Source of the DNA: Rhodopirellula islandica
GTDB lineage: Bacteria; Planctomycetota; Planctomycetia; Pirellulales; Pirellulaceae
Direction: 5' to 3'
Assembly (NCBI RefSeq): GCF_001027925.1
Contig: NZ_LECT01000028.1
Coordinates: 124,001 to 188,000, forward strand
DNA: 64,000 nt
This document shows positions 35,559 through 44,552 of this stretch, in pieces; position 1 is the stretch's first letter; the number at the start of each line of letters is the position of its first letter. Made by a program: the position numbers and the translations under genes. The notes beneath the pieces were generated by a model that searched no databases, was not told the origin of the DNA, and saw only the letters and a program-made list of their open reading frames with translations.

Positions 35559-37721
35559 ATGGGTGGCGCTGTGACGTTATTGTTGGTCGCGACGATGGGC
35601 ATCACCTTCGGATGGACTCCGGATGGTGCCGATGGGGTGAAATACATCATCCAAGTCCCGCCAGACCAACTCGATCAACTCGAGCGTGTGGGTGAAATCA
35701 CCAGCACGATCTCGCCCGAAGTGCGGGGACGAGTCAGCGAAATCGTGATCCGAGTTGGCACCGGAAGTGTCCCTCGCGAGACACCTGCTCATTGGAACCA
35801 AACCAATGCGTCGCATCCCTCCGGGGTTTCGCAGGTGGTCTCGGACGAGAATGCGCTCCGCAGTCTGCCAATCGCCTCGGATGATCGTCGGCCGATTCCG
35901 ATCCCGATGACATCGAACTCGACGCAACCAAGAATCATCCCTGGCAACGTCAACTCACCCAGCGTCACCCGGTTGATGAAACCTCAATCCGGAGGCATGA
36001 ATCTTCCCGGTGGCTACGAACCTCCCGCCCCAACCACCGGACCTTCGACCAGCGGTTTCAACATGCCGCCCTCATTGGCGCAAGGCGGCGCTGCATCCAC
36101 CCCGGGCACAGGCGTCCCCAACACGGGCGCTGCCAACACAGCGTCACTCAACGACACGCTCCGCGCTGAAGCGGAAGCCTTTGCAGAGGCCACTCGGCGG
36201 AACCTCGGTCTGGGCATGCCCAGCACAGCGAGCAATGACCCGGCGGCGGCCTCGCGTGCCTCGTCGACGACCGTCGCTCCGCCCCCGTTCACCGGAGGCA
36301 ACACGGCCTACTCGGGCACCACCAATCCCAACGCTGCGAACCCCTACACGGCGAACCCCGGAACATCCAATCCAGCCACCATGGATCGCTCCGCCCGAAA
36401 CGGCGGCCCGTCGACCGCACCCACGTCCGCATCGACCGGATCGAGTGCGCCGCCTTGGCCCAATGATGACGATGACTGGTACGCACTGGGCAACCGTCCC
36501 GCTTCGCGTCCCTCCACCGCCCCTGCCACCAACCCGACAAATGGCTCCTTGGCCTCGGATCCTGGCGCTGCACCACGCACCGGCGCAGATCCAAGCAACC
36601 GAAACAGCCCCAACTCAGCCTTCAACACTGGCAATTTCAACCAAATGCCCGGCGGCCTGGGCGGACAAAATCCCTTCGGCCAAACAGCATCGGACTCCCT
36701 CGCCACCCCCTCGTCTCGACGTGACACCACCTACGCGACCTCCTCGCAAGGCGACGCCAACACGATCCAACGCTACGAATACGATCCCAAGCTGACTCCA
36801 GCCGAAGCGGACCGTTTGCCGCCCAATGGCTGGTCATTCAACACCGCGGGCATTCCCGTTGACCGAGAAGGCTACTTGCTGAATGCCTACGGCGAGCGAG
36901 TTGATCAAAATGGCCGGCCTCTTTCGAACTCGGCCTACGCCAACGAGAGCAACCGTTCCAACCCAAGCCTGGCCAGCAATCCCACCCCCAACCGTTCCCA
37001 GTCCTCGGGCATGCAGTCCAACGGCGCGCCGACCAACGGGAACCCGGGTTACGGCGGCAACGCGACCTACGCCAGCCAACAGGGCAGCAATCCAGGTCAG
37101 ACCAACCAAGGCCAAGCCAATCCAGGCACCCATTTCCCCAACTACGCGGCCCCCAACACCGGGAACTCAAACACGGTTCCTCCTAACACTGGGAACCCAA
37201 ACACCGGACCGCTCTTCGCCAACGGCCAACAACCCGCCGCCCCCATGCCCAACGCCGGGCAACCCCAGTCCCAGTACCCGTACGGTCAGAATTACACACC
37301 GCCCCAGATTCCCTACGCACCGACGAATTCCAATCCTGCCAACCCCAACATCAATCCGGCGACGGGTTATCCCTACCAATACGTCAATTTCACGCCCAAC
37401 GCCAACAACCCTGGCGGAGTCGCCAGCAACACCTCTGCCTCGGGCGGCACGCAACCAGGAACTTCCAATGCAGGGCCTCCGCCCGGCAGAGGGGAAGGTT
37501 CCTTGGACGACAAAGACGCCCTCGGCAGCGCCATCAGCCAAGACCCACGTGCGGACCGAGAAAAGGTGGCCACCCAAACGCTCTTCAACGCGCTGCTGCT
37601 GGTCTCTTTCGTCGCCAACCTCTACCTGATGTACTGGCTGAATGTCCTGCGTTTGAAGTACCAGGAAATGGTGGCAGCGAAACGGGCCGCCGCGAGCGCC
37701 AACTCAGCCGCGGTCGCCTGA
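35559..37721 (+). CDS. Large low-complexity membrane protein, Asn/Pro/Gly/Thr-rich
   Basis: I do not recognise this 720-residue protein. The N-terminus has a signal-anchor segment (GGAVTLLLVATMGITFG), followed by a compact stretch (YIIQVPPDQLDQLERVGEIT and VRGRVSEIVIRVG) to about residue 75. Residues about 80-650 are almost entirely low-complexity, dominated by Asn, Pro, Gly, Ser, Thr and Ala, with many SNP, NPGT and NTGNPNT pieces. One compact exception near 410-455 is YDPKLTPAEADRLPPNGWSF with YGERVDQNGRPLS. A TM helix at about 675-697 (LFNALLLVSFVANLYLMYWL) leads to a short cytoplasmic coil. The ATG at 35559, with AAAGGA upstream, is preferred to GTG 35517. Perhaps it spans the envelope or wall. 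Confidence 0.7.
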   Translation: MGGAVTLLLVATMGITFGWTPDGADGVKYIIQVPPDQLDQLERVGEITSTISPEVRGRVSEIVIRVGTGSVPRETPAHWNQTNASHPSGVSQVVSDENALRSLPIASDDRRPIPIPMTSNSTQPRIIPGNVNSPSVTRLMKPQSGGMNLPGGYEPPAPTTGPSTSGFNMPPSLAQGGAASTPGTGVPNTGAANTASLNDTLRAEAEAFAEATRRNLGLGMPSTASNDPAAASRASSTTVAPPPFTGGNTAYSGTTNPNAANPYTANPGTSNPATMDRSARNGGPSTAPTSASTGSSAPPWPNDDDDWYALGNRPASRPSTAPATNPTNGSLASDPGAAPRTGADPSNRNSPNSAFNTGNFNQMPGGLGGQNPFGQTASDSLATPSSRRDTTYATSSQGDANTIQRYEYDPKLTPAEADRLPPNGWSFNTAGIPVDREGYLLNAYGERVDQNGRPLSNSAYANESNRSNPSLASNPTPNRSQSSGMQSNGAPTNGNPGYGGNATYASQQGSNPGQTNQGQANPGTHFPNYAAPNTGNSNTVPPNTGNPNTGPLFANGQQPAAPMPNAGQPQSQYPYGQNYTPPQIPYAPTNSNPANPNINPATGYPYQYVNFTPNANNPGGVASNTSASGGTQPGTSNAGPPPGRGEGSLDDKDALGSAISQDPRADREKVATQTLFNALLLVSFVANLYLMYWLNVLRLKYQEMVAAKRAAASANSAAVA

Positions 37722-37750
37722 ATTCCCGCCCTCCCTCGAGGTCGTGCTGT

Positions 37751-37791
37751 TTTCAAACGCTGTGCCAGTAACGCCTTGAGAACCCCGCCCG
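37751..37791 (+). repeat. GCTGTGCCAGTAACGCC repeat, copy 1
   Basis: TTCAAA-GCTGTGCCAGTAACGCCTTGAGAACCCCGCCCG recurs at 59552-59593. A more diverged relative in reverse orientation is at 42640-42711. It sits beside composite repeat copy 3. Confidence 0.7.
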
Positions 37792-37802
37792 TTGCAAACG
37801 GG

Positions 37803-38087
37803 CTTGTTGATCGAGGACGTTTCGCAGATTGAGCGATCAGCCGATGGGCGTTCGCCTGGACTGCGACATGTTTGGTGTTGTGGAACGTATTCGTTTGCGC
37901 AAGTTTTCATCCCGGTAGGGATGACAGAGAGTAGCCGTCGGTAAGCGATAGCGCCACCGACGGACCTGTAGCCCGCGTCGCCACTCTCCCTCCCGCCGTG
38001 GCCGATGGCCACGGCGGGAGGGAGAGTTTTTTCGGGGGCTCGTTTGCCGGGGGTATGCTGCTCCGCAGCGCCCCCCCGGCTACGATG
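37803..38087 (+). repeat. Composite palindromic repeat, copy 3
   Basis: It contains the identical 45-base palindrome (37983-38027), a left arm with ATCCCGGTAGGGATGA and the CCGTCGGT/ACCGACGG hairpin, and a right arm with the CCGGGGG...CCCCCGG hairpin. The outer left arm (37803-37910) matches the right flank of copy 1 in reverse complement. It fills most of the gap before ileS. Confidence 0.85.
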
Positions 38088-38213
38088 ATGATGGCCGTTG
38101 GCCAACAAAACCGACTGCAAAAACGGCGTGCGCGAGGGGAGGCCGGTCATTGGAGAAGGTGAAAATGACAACGAAAGCGGCAGAACTTGGTTGGGGGTAG
38201 GGGAAATGTCCTT

Positions 38214-38239
38214 CAACGCATAAAACTATGCGTTGTTTT
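38214..38239 (+). terminator. Hairpin with T run in the ileS leader
   Basis: CAACGCATA-AAAC-TATGCGTTG is a perfect 9-bp stem followed by TTTT, ending about 31 bases before the ileS start. It may terminate upstream transcripts or act as an attenuator. No T-box motif was recognised. Confidence 0.5.
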
Positions 38240-38270
38240 GACATTCCCATCTCATTCGTTCGGTTATCAC

Positions 38271-41200
38271 GTGTCCGCGAATTCGACCGCTGCTTTTCGG
38301 GCCCCTGCCGCGAGCCCCCATTTCCCGACTCTCGAAGAACAAGTTCTGGCGTTTTGGGACCAGCACTCGATTTACGAGCAATCACTGGCTCGCCGCGCCA
38401 ACGCACCCACCTTCGTTTTCTACGAAGGCCCCCCAACGGCCAACGGGATGCCTCACCCGGGTCACTGCCTGACACGCGCGATCAAAGACGTCTTCCCTCG
38501 CTACAAAACGATGCGGGGCTATCGCTGCGAACGCAAAGCCGGCTGGGACACGCACGGGTTGCCGGTTGAAGTCGAAGTCGGCAAAGAACTCGGCATCCAC
38601 AGCAAAGAAGAGATCGAAGCCTACGGCGTTGAACCCTTCATCCAGAAATGCCAATCCAGCGTGTGGCGTTACATGCAGGAATGGCAAACGCTGACCCGCC
38701 GACTCGGGTTTTGGGTCAACCTGGAAGAAGCCTATGTGACGTACCACCAATCCTACGTGGAGAGCGTCTGGTGGTCGCTGAAAAATCTGTTCGACCGCGG
38801 ACTGCTCTACCAAGGCCACAAGATCGTGTGGTGGTGGGCTCAAGGCGGCACGGCACTTTCCGCTGGCGAAGTCGGGCAGGGCTACCGCGAGGTCGCTGAC
38901 CCAAGCGTCTACGTGTTGTTCCCGTTGGCTGACCAACCAGAACGATCCTTGGTGGTCTGGACCACGACCCCCTGGACGTTGCCCAGCAACATGTACGCGG
39001 CGGTGAAGCCCGAACTGGAATACGCCGTTGTCAAAGATTCCGAAACCGGTCAAGAACTGGTCCTGGCCGCCGCACTGGTGGAGTCACTCGCAGGCAAACT
39101 CAAACGCGAATTGACAGTCATCGAAACGGTCACGGGCGAGTCGCTGGTCGGCAAGCGCTACCAACCTCCGTTTGACGATTACCACTCGCGACTGGGCGAT
39201 CCAAGCGGCGAATTGATCACCGGTGAAAAGGAGTCGCTGTACTGGCGCGTCGTGGCGGCTGATTTTGTGACCACGGATTCGGGCAGCGGTCTGGTTCACT
39301 TGGCACCTGCATTCGGTGAAATCGATCACGAAGTTTTGGTCACCGAGCGAACTCGATTCGTCGAGGGCCAGCGCCCCGAACTCTTGTGTGCAGTCGGCCC
39401 CGACGGAAAATTCACCGATGAGTTTGCATCGATGAAGGGCGTCTGGGTCAAGGAAGCCGACAAGACTCTGACGCGAACGTTGCGTGAGTCCGGTCGCCTG
39501 TTGCACCTGGAACAGTACCTGCACGATTATCCGTTCTGCTGGCGAGCCGACGATGACCCGTTGATCCAGTACCCTCGAGAAAGCTGGTTCATCCGAACGA
39601 CCAAGTTCCGCGACTTGATGTTGAAGAACAACAGCAAGATCGGCTGGCAACCCGAACACATTCGCGATGGACGCTTTGGGAACTTCCTAGACAGCAACGT
39701 TGACTGGGCGTTGTCGCGGGAACGCTACTGGGGCACGCCGCTTCCGATTTGGGTTTGCCAATCCACCGGTCGCATGGAAGCCATCGAGTGCTACGAAGAA
39801 TTGCTCGCCAAACCCGGCGTGGATGGAACGCAGGTTTGGGACAATGCCAAAGCGGCCAACCCTGAACTGCCCGACGATCTTCGCGTTCACAAACCCTACA
39901 TTGATTCGGTCACCTACGATTCGCCGTTCGAATCGGGCGCCCGAATGCAGCGGGTCAGCGAAGTCATCGACTGCTGGTACGACAGCGGTGCGATGCCGTT
40001 TGCCCAATGGGGATGGCCGCATCAAAACGACGCTCAATTCCAAGAGCAATTCCCGGCGGACTTCATCAGCGAAGCCATCGACCAAACCCGCGGTTGGTTC
40101 TACAGCCAACTGGCGATCAGCACGATGTTGTTTGGCGAAGGGGCCTCGATCCGGGAAGCTGGAACTCAGGCCAGCGAATCCACACCGTCTCGCGACAGTG
40201 AATCGGACTACCCGCATCCGTTCCGCAACTGCATCGTGCTGGGATTGATGCTGTCTCAGTGGTACGAAGCGGCTGGCAAAGATGGCCAACCCAAAACGGT
40301 GTTGCTGTCCGAAGCGGAAGTCGAACAAGCCGAGGGCAAGTTCACCAAGAAGACCGGCAAGATGTCCAAGAGTCTTCGGAACTATCGCAGTCCCTCGGAG
40401 ATCTTCGACAAGTACGGTGCCGATGCGATGCGTTGGTATTTCTTCGCCAATCAAGCACCGTGGAATTCGATCATCTACTCCGATCAAGCGATCCGCGATT
40501 CGATCCCCGAGTTCCTGCTGCGACTCTGGAACACATACAGCTTCTTCTCGATCTACGCTGAGATCGATGGGTTCAATCCCACGTCGGCCACCAACGCGGA
40601 CGATCAGCTGACGCCCCAGTCATTGGCTTCGGCACCCACCTATCGCCCCATCAACGAACGAAGTGAGATCGATCGTTGGATCCATTCTGAATTGCATCGC
40701 ACCTTGGCGACCGTCATCGACCGCATGGATGCGTTTGACAACTACAACGCGTGCCAAGCGATCACGAACTTGCTGGATGGTCTGAGCAACTGGTACGTCC
40801 GCCGCAGCCGCGATCGGTTCTGGGCCTCCGATGCCGATTCCCCCGACAAACACGATGCGTACTGGACGTTGTACGAAGTGATGCTGGAACTGACCAAGGT
40901 CATCGCTCCCTTCGTTCCGTTCCTGGCCGACACGTTGTGGAAAGAATTGACCGCGCCGTTTGGCGACAAGGTGCTGCCGAGTGTTCACCTGTGTGACTTT
41001 CCCCAACCGGATGCCTCCCGCGTCGATCAAAAGCTTTCCGACTCCATGCGATTGCTGCGAGAGATCGCATCGATGGGACGCTCGGCTCGTGCCGACGCCA
41101 AGCTGAAGGTCCGCCTGCCGCTGTCCAAGGTCGAAGTGATCCTGACGGACAATTCGTCGATCGATTGGTTGCAAAGCCACGATGCGTTGGTGCGAGAAGA

Positions 41201-41777
41201 ACTGAACGTGAAAGCGGTCGACTACACGACCGATGGCGGCGAGTACGTCCAGTACACCATCGTCCCCAACTTCAAACGGCTGGGCCCCAAAGTGGGCAAG
41301 AACATCCCGCTGGTCAAAAAGATGCTGGGCGAAGCGGACGGCAACCAATTGCTGACTCAGCTGCAAACGGCCGGCTACGTGGAAGTTGAACTTCCATCGG
41401 GTCCCTTGAAGTTGGACGGGGAAGACATTGAGATTCGCTTGCAAGCCCGGGAAGGTTGGGCAGCTGCTCAAGGTTCAGGCTGCGTCGTCGTGCTCAACAC
41501 CGAAGTCACTCCCGAACTTCGTCGTGAAGGATTGGCCAAGGACTTGATCCGCGGGATCCAAAGCCAACGCAAAGAACTCGATTGCCAATACACCGATCGA
41601 ATCCGTGTGGCCGTGGAAACGTCGGATGCGGAACTGCAGGCCGCGATTGAAACCCACCGTGAAATGATTTGCAGCGAAACCTTGGCCAATGAACTGATCG
41701 CTGGCACATTGAAGAACGCTCAGCAAGTCAGCATGGAGGGCGGCGAATTGTTTGTCGCCAAGGTGAGTGACGCGTGA
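38271..41777 (+). CDS. ileS: Isoleucyl-tRNA synthetase
   Basis: This class I synthetase charges tRNA-Ile in the cytoplasm. From the GTG at 38271 it has 1168 residues. The HIGH block appears as [33 protein letters not shown], the [14 protein letters not shown] segment and the editing domain ([34 protein letters not shown]) follow. Next are [13 protein letters not shown] and RGWFYSQL, then the KMSKS motif in [12 protein letters not shown]. The C-terminal domain lacks a clear four-Cys zinc site. The form PPTANG-PH-GH and the C-terminus indicate the eukaryote-like IleRS2 group, often less sensitive to mupirocin. The frame is open to 38187. The stop overlaps purN by 4 bases. Confidence 0.95.
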   Translation: MSANSTAAFRAPAASPHFPTLEEQVLAFWDQHSIYEQSLARRANAPTFVFYEGPPTANGMPHPGHCLTRAIKDVFPRYKTMRGYRCERKAGWDTHGLPVEVEVGKELGIHSKEEIEAYGVEPFIQKCQSSVWRYMQEWQTLTRRLGFWVNLEEAYVTYHQSYVESVWWSLKNLFDRGLLYQGHKIVWWWAQGGTALSAGEVGQGYREVADPSVYVLFPLADQPERSLVVWTTTPWTLPSNMYAAVKPELEYAVVKDSETGQELVLAAALVESLAGKLKRELTVIETVTGESLVGKRYQPPFDDYHSRLGDPSGELITGEKESLYWRVVAADFVTTDSGSGLVHLAPAFGEIDHEVLVTERTRFVEGQRPELLCAVGPDGKFTDEFASMKGVWVKEADKTLTRTLRESGRLLHLEQYLHDYPFCWRADDDPLIQYPRESWFIRTTKFRDLMLKNNSKIGWQPEHIRDGRFGNFLDSNVDWALSRERYWGTPLPIWVCQSTGRMEAIECYEELLAKPGVDGTQVWDNAKAANPELPDDLRVHKPYIDSVTYDSPFESGARMQRVSEVIDCWYDSGAMPFAQWGWPHQNDAQFQEQFPADFISEAIDQTRGWFYSQLAISTMLFGEGASIREAGTQASESTPSRDSESDYPHPFRNCIVLGLMLSQWYEAAGKDGQPKTVLLSEAEVEQAEGKFTKKTGKMSKSLRNYRSPSEIFDKYGADAMRWYFFANQAPWNSIIYSDQAIRDSIPEFLLRLWNTYSFFSIYAEIDGFNPTSATNADDQLTPQSLASAPTYRPINERSEIDRWIHSELHRTLATVIDRMDAFDNYNACQAITNLLDGLSNWYVRRSRDRFWASDADSPDKHDAYWTLYEVMLELTKVIAPFVPFLADTLWKELTAPFGDKVLPSVHLCDFPQPDASRVDQKLSDSMRLLREIASMGRSARADAKLKVRLPLSKVEVILTDNSSIDWLQSHDALVREELNVKAVDYTTDGGEYVQYTIVPNFKRLGPKVGKNIPLVKKMLGEADGNQLLTQLQTAGYVEVELPSGPLKLDGEDIEIRLQAREGWAAAQGSGCVVVLNTEVTPELRREGLAKDLIRGIQSQRKELDCQYTDRIRVAVETSDAELQAAIETHREMICSETLANELIAGTLKNAQQVSMEGGELFVAKVSDA

Positions 41778-42382
41778 GCGATGCAAGCCCCCTCAAAGTA
41801 GCCGTCTTCCTCAGCGGAGGCGGTCGCACGCTGGCCAATTTGATTCGCCATCGCGATGACCATGGTCTGCCCATCGAATTTCGGCTGGTGATCGCCAGTC
41901 GAGAGGGTTTGGGCGGAATCAAAATCGCGGAGGAGGCTGGCATCGAAACACGCGTCGTTCGGAAAGGCGACTTCGATACCGACGAAGCCTACTGCGAAGC
42001 CATGTTTGGTCCTTGCCGAAACGCCGGGGCGACGCACGTGGTCATGGCGGGTTTCTTGAAACACGTTTTGATCCCCAGTGACTTCGAACAACGCGTGATC
42101 AACATTCATCCGTCCTTGCTGCCTGCCTTCGGAGGCAAGGGGATGTACGGCCACAACGTGCATGCCGCGGCGATCAAGCGAGGCGTGAAGATCAGTGGTT
42201 GCACGGTTCACTACGTTGACAACCTTTATGACAACGGGCCGATCATCCATCAGAAGGCCTGCCCGATCCTTCCCACCGACACGCCCGACGACCTCGCCTC
42301 GCGGGTGTTCCAACTCGAATGCGAAACGCTGCCCGAAGCCATCCGCATGATGGCCGCCTCGCAAGAACCCGCCGCATCGTGA
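41774..42382 (+). CDS. purN: Phosphoribosylglycinamide formyltransferase
   Basis: PurN transfers a formyl group from 10-formyltetrahydrofolate to GAR in purine synthesis. The 202-residue protein has the N-terminal phosphate-binding loop [14 protein letters not shown], the [16 protein letters not shown] segment, and the catalytic block [19 protein letters not shown] (Asn and His), then [17 protein letters not shown] with the catalytic Asp. Family members usually show SG-GSNLQAL at the start; here it is [10 protein letters not shown]. The GTG start at 41774 overlaps the ileS stop (GTGA), so translation is probably coupled to ileS. Pairing with ileS has no metabolic logic that I can name. Confidence 0.94.
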   Translation: MSDASPLKVAVFLSGGGRTLANLIRHRDDHGLPIEFRLVIASREGLGGIKIAEEAGIETRVVRKGDFDTDEAYCEAMFGPCRNAGATHVVMAGFLKHVLIPSDFEQRVINIHPSLLPAFGGKGMYGHNVHAAAIKRGVKISGCTVHYVDNLYDNGPIIHQKACPILPTDTPDDLASRVFQLECETLPEAIRMMAASQEPAAS

Positions 42383-42432
42383 AACGGTTGTAGCATGGGC
42401 ACTCTTGCCCCTCAGAGTCGGCCAAGACCACC

Positions 42433-42571
42433 CCATCACAACCCGAAGCGTGAGCGAGGGACGCCCCCCAACTCCCACGACGGCCCCATCCGGGGCGACC
42501 GTTTGTTTTCCGGCATCGGTCTCTCGGGGCTTCCGCCCCGAGCTAAGCATGACGGCCCCATCCGGGGCGAC
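42433..42571 (+). repeat. GGCCCC-TCCGGGGC repeat, copy 2
   Basis: This is the second copy of the repeat at 30411-30546, with the same order of blocks and the two GGCCCCATCCGGGGCGA hairpins about 70 bases apart. It follows purN by 50 bases. Confidence 0.75.
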
Positions 42572-42639
42572 ACCCAGACGCCCGCCACCATATATTTTTC
42601 GAACGTCCCAAGGGAGGGTGATAATAAACGCTTGGCAAC

Positions 42640-42711
42640 ACGGTACTTCAAAACTGCACGACCTCCTCAACGGGCGAGGTTCGCAAGAGGTTTCGAGAAG
42701 GGCATTCAGAA
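42640..42711 (-). repeat. Diverged GCTGTGCCAGTAACGCC-type repeat
   Basis: Read on the minus strand it contains AACCTCGCCCGTTGAGGAGGTCGTGCAGTTTTGAAGTACCGTG. The second half resembles GAGGTCGCGCCGTTTTGAAGTGCCGTG just after 59593. It lies between purN and the oxidoreductase gene. Confidence 0.55.
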
Positions 42712-42808
42712 GCCGCGTGACCACGACGATCAGGTGGAACGGGGGAGTTTGCGCGGACCATTTGTTGTGGTCCACCAGCCACCGATCGTCAAGCAACGCG
42801 TCAGTGAA

Positions 42809-44158
42809 CTACAGCGTGTAGTACTCTTCCCAGCCTTTTCGGGGAGCGTGCCCCTTGAGAAGCTGGTTGGCTTGATCGTTGTTCGTGATCTCTCGCGTTT
42901 CCGCGTCAAACTTGAGAGTTCCACCAAGTCGCTGAGCGATGCAGCCAATCATGAAGACCTGCGTCAACGGACCCGAGACTGCAAACTTCGAATTGCATTC
43001 TTCTTTGCCCATCGCGGCGAGCAAGAAGTTCTTCATGTGGTTTTGGTTGGTTTCGCCTGCAGGAATCTTGGGCGTCTCGATCGCATCCTCTGAATCCGAA
43101 AGAATGCTGAGTTTCCCACTGTGCGTGCCACCGATGAATGTCAAATCATCGCTGTAGATCACCTTTCCGCAAGCGGGAACCGATTTGCCTTCGCCCAGTG
43201 CCTTCGGGCGAGGAGGCGTGTTCTTGACTCCGTCGTACCAGTTGATTGACATGGCCGGCATGCCTGGTCCACGTTCTGCGAATTCAAATGCGATCGTGGT
43301 TGCCATGGGGAAGATGTAGTCATTCTGCCCTTCCAATTTGTCGGCGCGGACTTCGTAGGGCAGTCCCAATTCGAGGAAGCGGTGAATGCTGTCCAAGGTG
43401 TGCGGTCCCCAATCGCCGAACGCACCATCGCCATAGTCGTACCAACCTCGCCAATTGCCTCCATCGAGCCGCTTGCTGTAGTCACGCATCGGTGCGGTCG
43501 CGGACCACACGTCCCAGTTCATTCCAGCCGGCATCGGCTCCGCGGCTGGGTACCCGGTCACGTCTCCCCATGGATGCCAACGACGTCCTTTGTTCATACA
43601 AGCGTCGACGCGGCGGACATTTTGGATGATTCCGTCCTCAACCCAGGTTTTGAACTGCATGCGTTGAGAAGACGAGTGCCCCTGATTCCCCATTTGGCAG
43701 ATGCCGTTGTGCTTTTTTTCTGCTGCGATCAGCAGCTCACACTCCTCGAACGTGTGCGCAAGTGGTTTCTCGACGTAGGTGGCGACACCCTCTGAAATCG
43801 CACGCATGGCAATGGGAAAGTGCGTGTGGTCGGGCGTTCCCACCGTGCAAGCGTCGATCTTGCCGCCCATGTCGTCAAACATCTTGCGAAAGTCATCGTA
43901 AACCTTCGCATCAGGGTGTTGCTGTTTGAAGCGAGCGGTGCGGGACGGATCGACGTCACAAAGGGCAACGACATTGACCATGCCGGATTTGATCGCGTCG
44001 TTGCCAATGGCGGCTCCGCGATTTGTGCAACCGATGATCGCCAGGTTCAGCTTGTCGCTCGACTCGGCCGCTGTCGCGGATTGAATGCCGACGGTTCCGA
44101 TGCCAATGGTCGCGGTCGTGGCCGTTTTCAGAAAAGAGCGACGGTTGGCGGTAGTCAT
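42809..44158 (-). CDS. Tat-exported Gfo/Idh/MocA family oxidoreductase
   Basis: A 449-residue NAD(P)-dependent oxidoreductase, probably acting on sugars or sugar acids in the periplasm. The twin-arginine signal is at the start (ANRRSFLKTATTATIGIG, cleavage after AESS-like region). The Rossmann fold follows with LNLAIIGCTNRGAAIG and VVALCDVDPSR. The family catalytic block is VEKPLAHTFEE, with the Lys-Pro of the EKP motif, preceded by DACTVGTPDHTHFP. A GYPAAEPMPAGMNWDVWSA stretch and WRGWYDYGDGAFGDWG mark the C-terminal domain typical of planctomycete members. The frame is open to 44197; the ATG at 44158 gives the proper Tat signal. Substrate unknown. Confidence 0.9.
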   Translation of the reverse strand: MTTANRRSFLKTATTATIGIGTVGIQSATAAESSDKLNLAIIGCTNRGAAIGNDAIKSGMVNVVALCDVDPSRTARFKQQHPDAKVYDDFRKMFDDMGGKIDACTVGTPDHTHFPIAMRAISEGVATYVEKPLAHTFEECELLIAAEKKHNGICQMGNQGHSSSQRMQFKTWVEDGIIQNVRRVDACMNKGRRWHPWGDVTGYPAAEPMPAGMNWDVWSATAPMRDYSKRLDGGNWRGWYDYGDGAFGDWGPHTLDSIHRFLELGLPYEVRADKLEGQNDYIFPMATTIAFEFAERGPGMPAMSINWYDGVKNTPPRPKALGEGKSVPACGKVIYSDDLTFIGGTHSGKLSILSDSEDAIETPKIPAGETNQNHMKNFLLAAMGKEECNSKFAVSGPLTQVFMIGCIAQRLGGTLKFDAETREITNNDQANQLLKGHAPRKGWEEYYTL

Positions 44159-44552
44159 CTTGTTGGTCACGGCGAGGAATTCCAGTTTGGCGGGCACAGG
44201 GTGTCAATTGGTTCGGGTTTCGGCCCCTCATCATACCCGATCCAAGCGAACCATTTGACTTTGAAACGACCTTTCAAGGCTGGGGTCGGACGCGCCTACG
44301 CGAAGCTTTTTGACAACGGCAGACGTCCCGAACGTCGACGCTGATTTTGGCGGAGGACACCCCAAGATCAGTAGGAACGTGAAAACAGCTTGCGAATCCT
44401 CCCAGTTGCGATTCAACCGTTGTTTGTCTTGCACCTTGATTCTCCGTCGAAGAGAATTTGTTTGAGCCCAAGTCAAATCGGGTGCTTGCCGAGCGAAGCA
44501 GTTGAAACGGACGTTCCGCTGGCATTGTGAATATTCAAGGAGAGTACCGACC
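44159..44552. other. Intergenic region upstream of the SHD1 gene
   Basis: This lies between divergent genes. Apart from the AAGGAGAG ribosome binding site at 44537-44544 I see no hairpin repeat, RNA gene or conserved reading frame here. Confidence 0.5.
44537..44544 (+). promoter_or_regulatory. Ribosome binding site of the SHD1 gene
   Basis: AAGGAGAG lies 8 bases before the ATG at 44553, which fixes that start and is one of the best Shine-Dalgarno sequences in the window. Confidence 0.65.
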
